Source: Elusimicrobiota bacterium
GTDB taxonomy: Bacteria; Elusimicrobiota; Elusimicrobia; Elusimicrobiales; UBA9959
Length of the DNA: 38,618 bases
Assembly: GCA_019135865.1 (NCBI GenBank)
Contig: JAGVVD010000056.1
Span: 1 to 38,618 of the forward strand
Direction: 5' to 3'
Shown here: positions 16,359 through 25,232 of the stretch, piece after piece
How positions within the stretch are numbered: position 1 is the first letter of the stretch
How the letters are laid out: every line of letters starts with the position of its first letter
Position numbers and translations under genes: made by a program
The notes under the pieces: generated by a model
Told to the model about the DNA's origin: nothing
Seen by the model: only the letters and a program-made list of their open reading frames with translations
The model's database searches: none

Positions 16359-16988
16359 ATGATGGAACCGAAAAAAGAATTTATCATGGCGATCATGGCG
16401 GCGGCTTTGACTTTTCCGTCCTTCCCCGCCTTCGCCGGCGGAGCCGCCCAGGAGGCCGCCGGCCGGGACATAACCTCCGCGGCGGCGGACGACACGGCCG
16501 GCCTCAGGGACATACTCACCAAGCTGATGCGCCAGGACGAACTGCTCGACGAGGCCGTCGAGAACCTCCAGGGCGCCAACGGCCCGGTCACCGTCAAGGA
16601 CCTCTCCGCGGTAAGGAACGCGCTGCGGGTGGTCCGCAAGAACCTCGACCATATTTCCTGGCTCAATAAGGAACATTTAGCCGCGGTGAAACCCGGCTCC
16701 GAGACCGGGAAGTACGCCCGAGCCATACTCAGCTACAGCGGCAGGATAAGCCGCAAATCCGCCGCCATAAGCGCCATAGCCGCCCGCGCCGCCGCCGGGA
16801 ACAAGCCGGCCCTGCGCGACGCTCCCTCCTCCAAAACCCCGGGGAAGCGTGCCGGCGGAAAGAGCGTCAGGCTGATCCTGGCCGAGAAGGACGCGTGGGC
16901 GGGCATAGCCGCCGAAACGAAGGGCCTCAAAAGCTCCTCCCGCAAGCTCAACGCCGCCAGCCGCTGGCTCCACGTGGTTTCCAGGTAA
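16359..16988 (+). CDS. Small secreted helical protein of unknown function
   Basis: This 209-aa protein begins with a Sec signal peptide (hydrophobic part AIMAAALTFPSFPAFA, likely cut after AFA near residue 26). I recognise no family. The rest is Ala/Lys/Arg-rich and looks helical, with segments LRDILTKLMRQDELLDEAVE and VRNALRVVRKNLDHISWL. A basic linker (about 145-165) divides two halves. The calculated impression is of a basic periplasmic protein. GGAGGAG directly precedes the start codon; the second codon is also ATG, so 16362 is an alternative start. It is a single-gene unit between the promoter at 16300-16328 and the terminator at 17013-17042. Confidence 0.65.
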   Translation: MMEPKKEFIMAIMAAALTFPSFPAFAGGAAQEAAGRDITSAAADDTAGLRDILTKLMRQDELLDEAVENLQGANGPVTVKDLSAVRNALRVVRKNLDHISWLNKEHLAAVKPGSETGKYARAILSYSGRISRKSAAISAIAARAAAGNKPALRDAPSSKTPGKRAGGKSVRLILAEKDAWAGIAAETKGLKSSSRKLNAASRWLHVVSR

Positions 16989-17012
16989 GGCCGGGGGGAC
17001 TCTCCCCGCCGG

Positions 17013-17042
17013 AAAAGCCCGCCCGCAAGGCGGGCTTTTTTT
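17013..17042 (+). terminator. Intrinsic terminator of the 209-aa protein gene
   Basis: AAAAGCCCGCC (17013-17023) pairs with GGCGGGCTTTT (17029-17039), with a CGCAA loop and seven T residues (17036-17042). It is immediately followed by the folE -10 box. Confidence 0.9.
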
Positions 17043-17043
17043 G

Positions 17044-17049
17044 TAGAAT
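17044..17049 (+). promoter_or_regulatory. -10 box (TAGAAT) 11 bases before folE
   Basis: TAGAAT ends 11 bases before the folE ATG. The -35 position would fall inside the terminator and shows no consensus. There is no Shine-Dalgarno sequence (TTATCCCATAT precedes the ATG), so the leader would be about 5 nt. Confidence 0.45.
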
Positions 17050-17060
17050 TTATCCCATAT

Positions 17061-17624
17061 ATGGCTCTCAACATCGAACCCCTCGTCGAAAAGATACTGA
17101 AGGAAATAGGCGAAGACCCGTCCCGCGAAGGTCTGAAAAGGACCCCCGCCCGCGTGGCCAGGGCCCTGGAGGAGATGACCGCCGGCTACAAGGCCGACAT
17201 AGACGCTATCTTCAACGGCGCTTTCTTCACGGTCCCCTACCGGGAGATGGTGGTGGTGCGCGACATCGCCTTCCATTCCATGTGCGAACATCACATGCTG
17301 CCGTTCACCGGCAAGGTCCATGTCGCCTACATCCCCGACCACACCATAGTGGGCCTCTCCAAGATCCCGCGGCTGGTGGACGCCTTCGCGCGGCGACTGC
17401 AGATCCAGGAGCGCCTGACCATACAGATAGCCGAGACGCTGGAGCGGAAACTCAAGCCCAAGGGCGTGGGCGTGATAATAGAGGCCAGGCACATGTGCAT
17501 GACGATGAGGGGGGCTAAGAACGAGACCTCGCTGGCGGTGACCAGTTCCCTGCTGGGCTGTTTCGGCAGCGACCCTAAAGTGCGGCAGGAATTCCTGGCG
17601 CTGGCGGGCCCGGACGGACATTAA
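17061..17624 (+). CDS. folE: GTP cyclohydrolase I
   Basis: This 187-aa cytoplasmic enzyme converts GTP to 7,8-dihydroneopterin triphosphate, the first step to folate and other pterins (in some bacteria also to queuosine). The zinc ligands are present: Cys75 and His78 in [10 protein letters not shown] and Cys146 in [10 protein letters not shown]. Other signatures are [20 protein letters not shown] and [16 protein letters not shown]. The length matches the family's catalytic core with a short N-terminus. It lies between a terminator and the tRNA promoter, so it is probably monocistronic; no other folate gene is in the window. The start at 17061 lacks a ribosome-binding site and follows a -10 box closely. 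Confidence 0.96.
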   Translation: MALNIEPLVEKILKEIGEDPSREGLKRTPARVARALEEMTAGYKADIDAIFNGAFFTVPYREMVVVRDIAFHSMCEHHMLPFTGKVHVAYIPDHTIVGLSKIPRLVDAFARRLQIQERLTIQIAETLERKLKPKGVGVIIEARHMCMTMRGAKNETSLAVTSSLLGCFGSDPKVRQEFLALAGPDGH

Positions 17625-17643
17625 GGGGCCCGCTCCGCGGCGG

Positions 17644-17671
17644 TTACAATATCTTTTATTTTTACTATAAT
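17644..17671 (+). promoter_or_regulatory. Promoter of the tRNA-Gly unit
   Basis: TTACAA (17644-17649) and a perfect TATAAT (17666-17671) are 16 bases apart in an AT-rich patch. The predicted start near 17678 is about 10 bases before the tRNA. Confidence 0.65.
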
Positions 17672-17687
17672 AGTTCTGCGGCAATAA

Positions 17688-17761
17688 GCGGGCGTAGTTC
17701 AATGGTAGAACGAGAGCTTCCCAAGCTTTAGACGTGGGTTCGATTCCCATCGCCCGCTCCA
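17688..17761 (+). tRNA. tRNA-Gly, anticodon CCC
   Basis: A complete cloverleaf can be drawn: acceptor GCGGGCG with CGCCCGC, D-arm GTTC/GAAC, anticodon stem AGAGC/GCTTT with loop TTCCCAA (anticodon CCC, reading GGG), variable AGACG-type segment, and T-arm with TTCGATT. The discriminator is T and the 3' CCA is encoded. A CBM48-like gene follows 31 bases later and is probably on the same transcript. Confidence 0.96.
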
Positions 17762-17792
17762 CCGCGAAACTTAATTAAAGGAAATCCTCTTT

Positions 17793-18296
17793 CTGCCCTC
17801 CCGACCGACCGACAGCAAAACCTTCTGGGCCCTCTCGGCCCTTATAAGTTTCTCGATACTGGGCGCGGCCGCCTGGTCCCTTTACGACCGCGTCAGCCTC
17901 TACTTCAGCGAGGACATGGTGAGCATCTCCCCGAAACCCGTCCCTTTGCCCGGCTCCGGGGAGGAAGAGAAGGAGCGCGTGACCGCGCCGGCCGCCGCGG
18001 CGCCCGAAAGACCGGCGGAAAAGCCGGGGGAAAAGGCGGCGGGAACCGCCCCGGCTAAAGCCAGGGCCGTAAAGACCGTCTTCGAGTACAGGGGAGCCGG
18101 GAAAAAGGTCGTCCTGGCCGGCAGTTTCAGCGTCTGGCGGGAACTGCCCATGTCGCGCAGGGACGGCGCCTGGAGGACCGAGGCCTATATCTTTCCCGGC
18201 ACCTACACCTACCATTTCATGGTCGATGGCAGAAGGACGGCGGACCCCGGCAAACCCAAGGCCCCGACCGGGGACTCCATAGTTACCGTTGAATAG
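17793..18296 (+). CDS. Membrane-anchored CBM48/AMPK glycogen-binding-like mini-protein, probable CTG start
   Basis: The C-terminal part (about 75 residues) looks like an isolated CBM48/E-set glycogen-binding domain: VVLAGSFSVWRELPMSRRDG, a Trp, then FPGTYTYHFMVDGRRTADP. Such domains bind alpha-glucans or serve as regulatory modules. The first in-frame ATG is at 17916, giving 126 aa with no anchor. The frame stays open upstream to a TAA at 17772 and encodes a convincing membrane segment (TFWALSALISFSILGAAAWS) followed by LYDRVSLYFSED. No ATG, GTG or TTG lies in that stretch. CTG at 17793, with AAAGGA at 17777-17782, is the best start and gives 167 aa. A Pro/Ala/Glu-rich linker joins anchor and domain. 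The domain call is good; the start is inferred. It follows tRNA-Gly by 31 bases. Confidence 0.7.
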   Translation: MPSRPTDSKTFWALSALISFSILGAAAWSLYDRVSLYFSEDMVSISPKPVPLPGSGEEEKERVTAPAAAAPERPAEKPGEKAAGTAPAKARAVKTVFEYRGAGKKVVLAGSFSVWRELPMSRRDGAWRTEAYIFPGTYTYHFMVDGRRTADPGKPKAPTGDSIVTVE

Positions 18297-18317
18297 GCGC
18301 CGAATTTTAAAAAATCG

Positions 18318-18349
18318 TTAACAATCCTGTAACAGGCTTTCGCTAGACT
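18318..18349 (+). promoter_or_regulatory. Weak promoter with a possible operator before the kelch gene
   Basis: TTAACA (18318-18323) and TAGACT (18344-18349) are 20 bases apart, longer than ideal. Between them lies a perfect palindrome CCTGTAACAGG (18326-18336), which could bind a dimeric regulator. The kelch ATG at 18368 has no Shine-Dalgarno sequence. Confidence 0.35.
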
Positions 18350-18367
18350 ATCCCCGGACGCGGCTAT

Positions 18368-21300
18368 ATGAATTTCAGGAAGACCCTGGCATTGTCCCTG
18401 CTGGCCCAGGCCCTTGCGGCCGCGGGCGCTTTCGCGCTTTCCACCCCGCGCCATAATCACGCCGTCACCCTGCTGCCCGACGGCAATATCCTGGTGACGG
18501 GGGGGAACACCGACGAGAACACCTATCTGGCGACGGCGGAAATGTACGACATGACCACCAACGCCTGGTCGGCGTGGGGCGGCGGGCTCGGGGTCGCGCG
18601 CTCCTCCCATACCGCCACGCTGATGTCGGACGGCCGCGTCCTCGTCGCCGGCGGCTTCACCACCGGCGGCACGCCGACGGGCGACCTGAGCATCTGCGAT
18701 CCCAGGGACAGGACCTGCGCCGACGCCGGCGTGGACATGGCGGCCCGCGGCGGCCACACGGCGACGCTGCTCTCCGCCGGTCCCAGGTCCGGACATGTGC
18801 TGCTCTGCGGCGGGCAGACCACCGTCTCCTCCGCCTCCATAACGACGGACTGCGAGACTTTCGACCCCGTGGCGGGCGCGCTTTCGCCCGCCGCCTCCAT
18901 GATAAGTTCCAGGATAGGCCATGTCGCCCTGCTGCTGCGCTCCGGTAAGATCTTCGTCAGCGGAGGCGGCAGGCCGGGCAAGCCCGGAACGGAGCCGTGG
19001 ATATTCGAGCCTACCAACGAGATGTACGACCCCGTCGCCGGCACCTGGACCCCGGTGGACGCGCTGCTCCGGGGCAGGATAAACCATACCGCGACGGTGC
19101 TCAACAACGGCAAGATCATGATAGCCGGCGGTTATAACGGCCTGGACAGCATGGTCTGTCTCCGTAATCCGGACGGTCTGGACGAGGACTGCTGGCATAT
19201 CGCCCACCCGGACGTCGCCCTGGCCCAGAGGGTAGGCAGCAAGGGGTACCTGGACGACGCCGAATTCTTCGACCAGGACAGCGGCGCCCGCGTCACCCTG
19301 ATGGAAGATGTCTTCAATCTCATGCCCTACCGGGCCGCCCATCACTCGGCGGTGCTCGAGACCGACGGCCGAGTGCGCATGCACAGGGGTTACGGCAATA
19401 TTTTCCCGACCTTCTTCAACTTTTCCCCCGGACTCGCCAAAGGCGGCGTGCTCCGCCTCGACACCACCGCCGATGAAAGGGTGGCGGACATACGGCCGGA
19501 CAGCACCATAGGATTCCCCCTGGATTTCAACCTGTCCCGGCCCGTGTCGGGACGCCTCGTGGACGCGGAGATCTTCTTCTCCCCGCCGGCCGAAAACACC
19601 GAACCGTCCATAAAACTGGCGGACGCCGAGTTCTACATAGGTTTCGGCACCGCGACGGCCGACGGTTACTCCGTGGGGAAACTCATAGACGAAACTTACG
19701 CTCACGGCCGCTTCAAGCACATAATCAATCTCACCCTGCCCCTCGGCACGGCTTCCTTCCTGCCCATTAGAGCGACCTCCCGGGGCAACACCGTAAGTTC
19801 CAACTTCACACTGGCGGCTCCCGTTTATCCCGAAAGCACCGGCGATATCACGGGCGGAACGCTCCAGACTTCGGTGCGCTTCTGGCTGCCCTATAATTAC
19901 CAGAACAGGGTGATCGGAACGGCCAGAATAGACAGCGCCGCGATCACGGACCCCGGCGAGCAGTTCAACATAAGCCTGACTTCCGGCTCGGCCCCCTTCG
20001 ACATACAGCAGTCCGGCTGCGACTACCTCGAAAAGCTCTGCCTGTTCACGGCCGCCGTCACCTTCTCCAACATAGAGGGGGAGATCACCAATCTTACGCT
20101 GCTGGACGAGGGAACGACTTTCTATACCGGCCTGAACATAGGCGTGAAACCGACCGATATAAGTCTCGAACTGTCCTTTACCGCGGACGAGGTCCACGTC
20201 ATGGAGGACTCCGAAACGACCTATGATTTCCACCAGTCCACCATGGTCGTCCGGGAAATGATATTCTCCAACAACCTGACTTACGTTCCCTCGACCAACC
20301 ACTGGGGGGACCTGAACGGGGGCGAAGAGGGGCTTGATGCCCCGCCGCCGACCTTCGACCATACCGCCATTTACACCCCGGCGGGTGATACCGTACTGCT
20401 GGGCGGCCGGAACTGCGAGGACGATCCGTTCGTCGACTGCCGCCGCGATACCAAGCATTTCCTGGCGATCGACCCTGACGGCGTACTGATCCCCGTGGTG
20501 GAGGGCTCCTGGATCCCGGGCCCCTCCCTCCTCTCCAACCGCGCCGCCCATACCAGCACGGTACTGGCCGACGGCAGCATCCTGACCTGCGGCGGCAGCG
20601 ACGGGATCCGGCCGCTGGATTCCTGCGAACGCATGGACCCCGAGACCATGCAATGGAAGCAGACCGGGCCCATGACCTCCCCCAGGTCCAATCACACGGC
20701 CACGCTGCTGCCCAACGGCAATGTCCTGGCGGCCGGCGGCATCGTCCCGGGCGGAACGGCGGTCGCCACGGCGGAGCTTTATTTCCCGGAAACGGGGACC
20801 TGGGTACGCACTTCGTCCATGACGCATATCCGCCAGCTGCACACCGCCACGCTGATGCCGGACGGCAATGTCCTGGTCACGGGCGGGGCGACGGCCAGCA
20901 CCTATTCGGCCACCGCCGAGATCTACATAACCTCCGCCGCCCACTGGGTCCCCGGCGGCGCGCTCGTCAACGGCAGGTCGCAGCACACCGCCACGCTGCT
21001 CAAGAGCGGGAACGTGCTGCTGGCCGGCGGCGTGAACGGCTTCGGCGCGATGAGGGAGACCGAGATCTACGACTACCTCGGCCGGACCTCGGCGGCCGCG
21101 GCCGACCTGGCGACGTCCCGCTACGGCCATACGGCCAGCCTGCTGCGGGACGGCCGGGTGGTGGTGGTGGGCGGCTCCGACAATATACAGAGCCTGAACA
21201 CCAGCGAGATCTTCGACGGCGCGAACTGGAGCCCGGGCGGCGCCCTGACATGGCACCGCGCCAATCACAGGGCCGCGCTGCTGCCCAACGGGAAACTGAT

Positions 21301-24124
21301 GCTCACCGGCGGCGAGGTCTCCGGCGCCGTACGCACCGTCCCGGAGGGCTACGATCCCGACTTCAATATCTGGTCCGAACAGGGTCAGACCTCCGGCCGG
21401 TCGCGCCACACGCTGGTGATGACCAGGGACAACAAGATCCTCAACATAGGCGGCTGGGACGGCTCGCAGTACCTGAACACCACGGAATACGTGGACTTCA
21501 ATTTCGACCCGGATTCCAAGGGCCTCGCGTCCGATACGACCAGGCAGGCGGTGATCTCCGACGCCACCCCCTATTTCAACCAGGGCTCCACCATCACCCT
21601 GCTCAGTGCGACGACCAATTTCCACGGCGTCACCGAGGCTTCCGGCGGCGGGGCGGGCCCCCGCAATTCCTCTCACAGCAATCCGCGCGTCTACCTGCAG
21701 CAGATAGACAATCCCAGCGGCTTCATGATCGACCTCTCCACGCGCATCTACTCCCTCTACATGAGCCCGGAGACCAACCCGGTCTGGAGCAGGACCACTT
21801 CCTCCATAACGATCAAGACCCCGGACCTGCCGGGCGAGATGCCGCACGGCTGGTACCACCTGCGCGTCGCCGCCAACGGCGTTTTTTCCATGCCCTACAC
21901 GGTACAGGTTACCACCCCGCGTCCCGCCGGCCTCCCCGCTTTCACCTCCCCGGCCGCCGAAGTGCTGGGGACCAGTTCCATCACCTGGACCTGGAACAGG
22001 GGGACCATCCCCGAATACGGGGCGGACGGCTTCGCGGTCTACGCCGCCAGCAACAGCGTCTTCATCACCACCCTGTCCTTCGTCAACGGCAGCGACATAG
22101 CGTCCTACACGCAGACCGGGCTGGCGCCGAACACCCCTTCCTCCGTCATGGTGGCCGCTTATAACCAGGGCGGCTACGGCGCCCTGGCGCGTTCCTCCAC
22201 CCATTACACCCTGGCGATGCCGCCGTCGGACCTCGAGATAACGGATTCCGGTTTCGAGAGCATAACGCTGGAATGGGACCAGCAGGACAATACCCCGCTG
22301 ACGCGTTACGAGCTCAGCATGCAGAAGTCCCTCAACGTCGTAGCCCCGGATTTCTCCGTCAATGTCTCGACCCCCGTCGCTTTCGAGGACGCCTTCACCG
22401 CCTCCAGTCACACGATCACCGGCATAGAGCCGAACTACAATTATTACGTCAGGGCGCGGGCGCGCAACGGCGACGGCGTGCTGACCGCCTTCTCGGACTA
22501 CGTCTCCACCATCACGGTGGGGCAGGTGCTCAACGTGCAGGGCATCCCGCTCAGCGGCCACGAGATCAACTGGTCCTGGATGCAGTCGGGCGGGGCCGAC
22601 TATTACGAACTCTTCGACATCAGCGACGGCACCGAGACCGCGGTGCTGGTCAGCTCGCCGGTCTACGCCAACAGTTACACCCAGACCGGCATCTCGACCA
22701 ACACCCCGGCGCAGGTGGTCGTCTACGCGGTGAAAACGGTAGGGGGCAACCCCGTCAAGGGGACGCCGGGCTTTTCGCCCGAGGTCTACACTCTCGCCAT
22801 AGCCCCGCTGCCCTGGACCTTCACGAGCATCTCCACCGGTTCCCTGGCGCTGAACTGGCTGCCCAACGGCAACCCGCCCGAGACCAACTACTGGGTGGAG
22901 CTGAGTTCCGCTTCCGACTTCGGCTCCTCTTTCGTGACCGAAGTCAAGGGACTCTCGACGGCCAAGTTCTACGGGCTGGTCCCCAACACGCGCTACTATG
23001 GCCGGGTCCGGGCCCGCAACGGCGACGACGTGCCCACCGCGATAGTTTCCCTGGGCTCCCGGTACACCCTGGCCCAGCCGCCGATCCTGGTGACCGCGCC
23101 CTCCATCTCGATGTCCGGCGTGACGCTGACCTGGAGCGGGGCGGACAATTCCGACGAGACCTTTTTCGAGGTGCGCAGCAGCACCAGCAGCGCTTTCGTG
23201 ACCGTCTCCACCCACGTCCCCTTCTCCGCCCTTTTCAACGGGGATAGCGCCTTCATCTCCGGCCTGCTCACCTCCACTTCCTATTATTTCGACGTCGCGG
23301 CCATCAACGGCGAAGGGGTCATCACTCCGCGGACGCAGTGCGTGCCCCTGGTCTACACCTCGGCCGGCCCCGCCGGCACGCCTTCCGGGGCGGTGGGCGG
23401 GACCAGCGACCCGAACGACGACACCACCATAGCCGGCACGCTGCCCAACGGCCACACGGTCTCCATCTTCGTCCCGCAGGGCTCCTTCCAGGCCAGGACC
23501 GGCATCGCCATCGCCTCCCATTCCGTGTCGCTCTACGGGAGCAATCCCTGCGGCCAGAGCGCCGCCGACCTTCCCACGCTGGTCTTCGACATATACAGCG
23601 AGGGGGGGTCACAGCCCTTCGAGCCGGTGTCGCTCACCATAGGCTACGGCAATCTCTCGTCCGCCCAGATAAGCCAGATCAACCAGAACATCTCGAAACT
23701 GGTGCTGGCCAGGTACAACCCGGTCTCGGGCCAGTGCCTGCCCCTGGAGACCGTGGTGGACCAGTACGGCTCCGTCAACGGTTACCCCAGGACCATACGC
23801 GCCTCGCTGAACCATTTCAGCGTCTTCCAGCTCATCATCAAGGAAGCCGCGGCCAACCTCGAAGGCACGCTGATCTATCCCAATCCGTTCTACCCCAACC
23901 GCGGCCAGGGTTTCGTGACCTTCACTAACATGCCGTCCCGCGCCAAGGCCACCGTTTACACCATCTCGGGCACCAAGGTCTGGGAGGGCACCGCCACCGG
24001 CTCCGGCGTGCTGGTCTGGCGCGGCGTCAACGAGAGCGGCGTGCCCGTGGGCAGCGGCGTCTATTTCGTCTCGATCAAGTCCTCTTCCGGCGACAAGATC
24101 TTCAAACTGGCGGTGGAGAGATGA
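18368..24124 (+). CDS. Giant secreted kelch-repeat / fibronectin III protein with C-terminal sorting-type (FlgD-like) domain
   Basis: This 1918-aa surface or secreted protein has a Sec signal peptide (1 to about 23). Kelch motifs of the form H-T-A-T-L-L-x-x-G-x-V-L-x-x-G-G form a first block (about five, residues 28-260) and a second (about eight, residues 660-1030), so two beta-propellers are likely. A non-kelch insert lies between (about 370-640). A galactose-oxidase-like C-terminal segment (about 1070-1185, ending MPHGWYHLRVAANGVFS) follows. Five FN3-like modules (about 1187-1660) show repeats such as NYNYYVRARARNGDGV. The last 85 residues start YPNPFYPNRGQG and contain VYTISGTKVWEG and GSGVYFVSI, the pattern of FlgD-like / type IX C-terminal sorting domains. 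It overlaps the PorV-like gene by ATGA. Ligand and function are unknown; adhesion or glycan binding is inference. Confidence 0.88.
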   Translation: MNFRKTLALSLLAQALAAAGAFALSTPRHNHAVTLLPDGNILVTGGNTDENTYLATAEMYDMTTNAWSAWGGGLGVARSSHTATLMSDGRVLVAGGFTTGGTPTGDLSICDPRDRTCADAGVDMAARGGHTATLLSAGPRSGHVLLCGGQTTVSSASITTDCETFDPVAGALSPAASMISSRIGHVALLLRSGKIFVSGGGRPGKPGTEPWIFEPTNEMYDPVAGTWTPVDALLRGRINHTATVLNNGKIMIAGGYNGLDSMVCLRNPDGLDEDCWHIAHPDVALAQRVGSKGYLDDAEFFDQDSGARVTLMEDVFNLMPYRAAHHSAVLETDGRVRMHRGYGNIFPTFFNFSPGLAKGGVLRLDTTADERVADIRPDSTIGFPLDFNLSRPVSGRLVDAEIFFSPPAENTEPSIKLADAEFYIGFGTATADGYSVGKLIDETYAHGRFKHIINLTLPLGTASFLPIRATSRGNTVSSNFTLAAPVYPESTGDITGGTLQTSVRFWLPYNYQNRVIGTARIDSAAITDPGEQFNISLTSGSAPFDIQQSGCDYLEKLCLFTAAVTFSNIEGEITNLTLLDEGTTFYTGLNIGVKPTDISLELSFTADEVHVMEDSETTYDFHQSTMVVREMIFSNNLTYVPSTNHWGDLNGGEEGLDAPPPTFDHTAIYTPAGDTVLLGGRNCEDDPFVDCRRDTKHFLAIDPDGVLIPVVEGSWIPGPSLLSNRAAHTSTVLADGSILTCGGSDGIRPLDSCERMDPETMQWKQTGPMTSPRSNHTATLLPNGNVLAAGGIVPGGTAVATAELYFPETGTWVRTSSMTHIRQLHTATLMPDGNVLVTGGATASTYSATAEIYITSAAHWVPGGALVNGRSQHTATLLKSGNVLLAGGVNGFGAMRETEIYDYLGRTSAAAADLATSRYGHTASLLRDGRVVVVGGSDNIQSLNTSEIFDGANWSPGGALTWHRANHRAALLPNGKLMLTGGEVSGAVRTVPEGYDPDFNIWSEQGQTSGRSRHTLVMTRDNKILNIGGWDGSQYLNTTEYVDFNFDPDSKGLASDTTRQAVISDATPYFNQGSTITLLSATTNFHGVTEASGGGAGPRNSSHSNPRVYLQQIDNPSGFMIDLSTRIYSLYMSPETNPVWSRTTSSITIKTPDLPGEMPHGWYHLRVAANGVFSMPYTVQVTTPRPAGLPAFTSPAAEVLGTSSITWTWNRGTIPEYGADGFAVYAASNSVFITTLSFVNGSDIASYTQTGLAPNTPSSVMVAAYNQGGYGALARSSTHYTLAMPPSDLEITDSGFESITLEWDQQDNTPLTRYELSMQKSLNVVAPDFSVNVSTPVAFEDAFTASSHTITGIEPNYNYYVRARARNGDGVLTAFSDYVSTITVGQVLNVQGIPLSGHEINWSWMQSGGADYYELFDISDGTETAVLVSSPVYANSYTQTGISTNTPAQVVVYAVKTVGGNPVKGTPGFSPEVYTLAIAPLPWTFTSISTGSLALNWLPNGNPPETNYWVELSSASDFGSSFVTEVKGLSTAKFYGLVPNTRYYGRVRARNGDDVPTAIVSLGSRYTLAQPPILVTAPSISMSGVTLTWSGADNSDETFFEVRSSTSSAFVTVSTHVPFSALFNGDSAFISGLLTSTSYYFDVAAINGEGVITPRTQCVPLVYTSAGPAGTPSGAVGGTSDPNDDTTIAGTLPNGHTVSIFVPQGSFQARTGIAIASHSVSLYGSNPCGQSAADLPTLVFDIYSEGGSQPFEPVSLTIGYGNLSSAQISQINQNISKLVLARYNPVSGQCLPLETVVDQYGSVNGYPRTIRASLNHFSVFQLIIKEAAANLEGTLIYPNPFYPNRGQGFVTFTNMPSRAKATVYTISGTKVWEGTATGSGVLVWRGVNESGVPVGSGVYFVSIKSSSGDKIFKLAVER

Positions 24125-25173
24125 GCGCCGTGAAGACCGTCCGCCGGTCCCGGCGCGCCGTCCTCCTGGCGGCCTGCGCCGCGCCGCTGCTCGCCGCGGC
24201 GGCCGCCGCGGCCCCGAACTATTTCACCTCCAAGGCCATCGGCATCACCTCGGGGGACTTCCTCAACCTGCCGGTCGGCGCCCGCGCCATCGCCATGGGC
24301 GGCGCCTACACCGCCGTCAGCGACGAGGCCTCGGCCATCTACTGGAACCCGGCCGGCCTCATCCAGATACCCAAGCTCTCCGCCATCTTCATGCGCTCCC
24401 AGTACGTGGCCGAGACCAACTACCAGTACGCCGCCTACGCGCACCGCATAGGCTTCGACTCGGTGGTCGGCGGCTCGGTCTTCATGACCGATATCGGCAG
24501 CATAGACCACACCGACATCTCCGGCACCAGGCTGGGCAGCTTCACCCCGCGCGACCAGGTCTACACCATCTCCTACAGCAAGGCCATACTCGAGTTCTCG
24601 GACAAGGACATGGACGTCTCCATAGGCGTCTCCGGCCGCTACATCTCCTCCAGGATCTACCACAGCGCCAAATCCTACGCGGCCGACGTCGGCGTGATGA
24701 CCTACAACTTCACGGCCATCCCCTACCGCCTGGGCCTCGTGGTCTCCAACCTGGGCAACGGCCTGCGCTACGACCAGGAATCCTCGCCCATCCCGCTGAC
24801 CGTGCGCATGGGCGGGGCGGTCAACCCCTTCCGCAACATGCTGGTCTCGGCCGACGCCGTGTTCTCCAAGAGCAACAGGCCGTACATGAACTTCGGCGGC
24901 GAACTGGCCACGGAGCCCAACGAGCTGACCCGCCTCTCGCTGCGGGCCGGCCTCAACACCGCCCGGCTCAGCGACGGCCTGAGCGGCTTCACGCTGGGCG
25001 CCGGCGCCACCATGCATTTCTTCAGCCTGGATTACGCTTTCGTGCCGATGGGGGACCTGGGGACCACCCACAATATCTCGCTGACCTTCGACTTCCCTTT
25101 CCGCAGTCCCATCTTCCAGCGCAGGGACCGCTCGGTCTTCACCAGGGTGGAGAGCCTCTCCATACAGAAGTGA
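24121..25173 (+). CDS. PorV/PorQ (UPF0164) family outer-membrane barrel protein
   Basis: This 350-aa protein has an Arg-rich, Ala-rich signal peptide (about 1-31) and then the family hallmark PVGARAIAMGGAYTAVSDE followed by ASAIYWNPAGL (about residues 57-86). The rest alternates as in a FadL/PorV-type beta-barrel and includes DYAFVPMGDLGTTHNISL near the C-terminus; a short basic tail follows. In Bacteroidota, PorV carries type IX cargo from the translocon to the attachment complex, while PorQ has a related role. Here it is coupled (ATGA) to a giant protein that has a sorting-type C-terminal domain, which supports a cargo-shuttle pairing. The family assignment is strong; the type IX-like role is inferred, because no other type IX components are visible. 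Confidence 0.87.
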   Translation: MSAVKTVRRSRRAVLLAACAAPLLAAAAAAAPNYFTSKAIGITSGDFLNLPVGARAIAMGGAYTAVSDEASAIYWNPAGLIQIPKLSAIFMRSQYVAETNYQYAAYAHRIGFDSVVGGSVFMTDIGSIDHTDISGTRLGSFTPRDQVYTISYSKAILEFSDKDMDVSIGVSGRYISSRIYHSAKSYAADVGVMTYNFTAIPYRLGLVVSNLGNGLRYDQESSPIPLTVRMGGAVNPFRNMLVSADAVFSKSNRPYMNFGGELATEPNELTRLSLRAGLNTARLSDGLSGFTLGAGATMHFFSLDYAFVPMGDLGTTHNISLTFDFPFRSPIFQRRDRSVFTRVESLSIQK

Positions 25174-25182
25174 CCCCCTCTG

Positions 25183-25210
25183 TTGATTAGCGGCTCCTTT
25201 TTTTTATAGA
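25183..25210 (+). promoter_or_regulatory. Putative speD promoter
   Basis: TTGATT (25183-25188) and TATAGA (25205-25210) are 16 bases apart, starting 9 bases after the PorV-like stop. The predicted leader of about 68 nt would contain the hairpin at 25233-25256. Confidence 0.5.
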
Positions 25211-25232
25211 TTCTCTAACCGGACCTGAGCGT

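Noticed and set aside
17916-18296. ATG 17916 as the start of the CBM48-like protein
   Set aside because: It is possible, but it would cut off a convincing membrane anchor in the same frame; kept as the alternative.
18209-23521. A 1770-codon open frame on the minus strand
   Set aside because: It is antisense to the kelch gene, has no recognisable domain, is Gly/Arg/His-rich as expected for a GC-rich shadow frame, and no plausible start signal is seen.
18368-24124. Frameshifts or gene breaks within the giant kelch gene
   Set aside because: A single frame stays open with domain features from signal peptide to sorting-type tail, so it reads as one intact gene.
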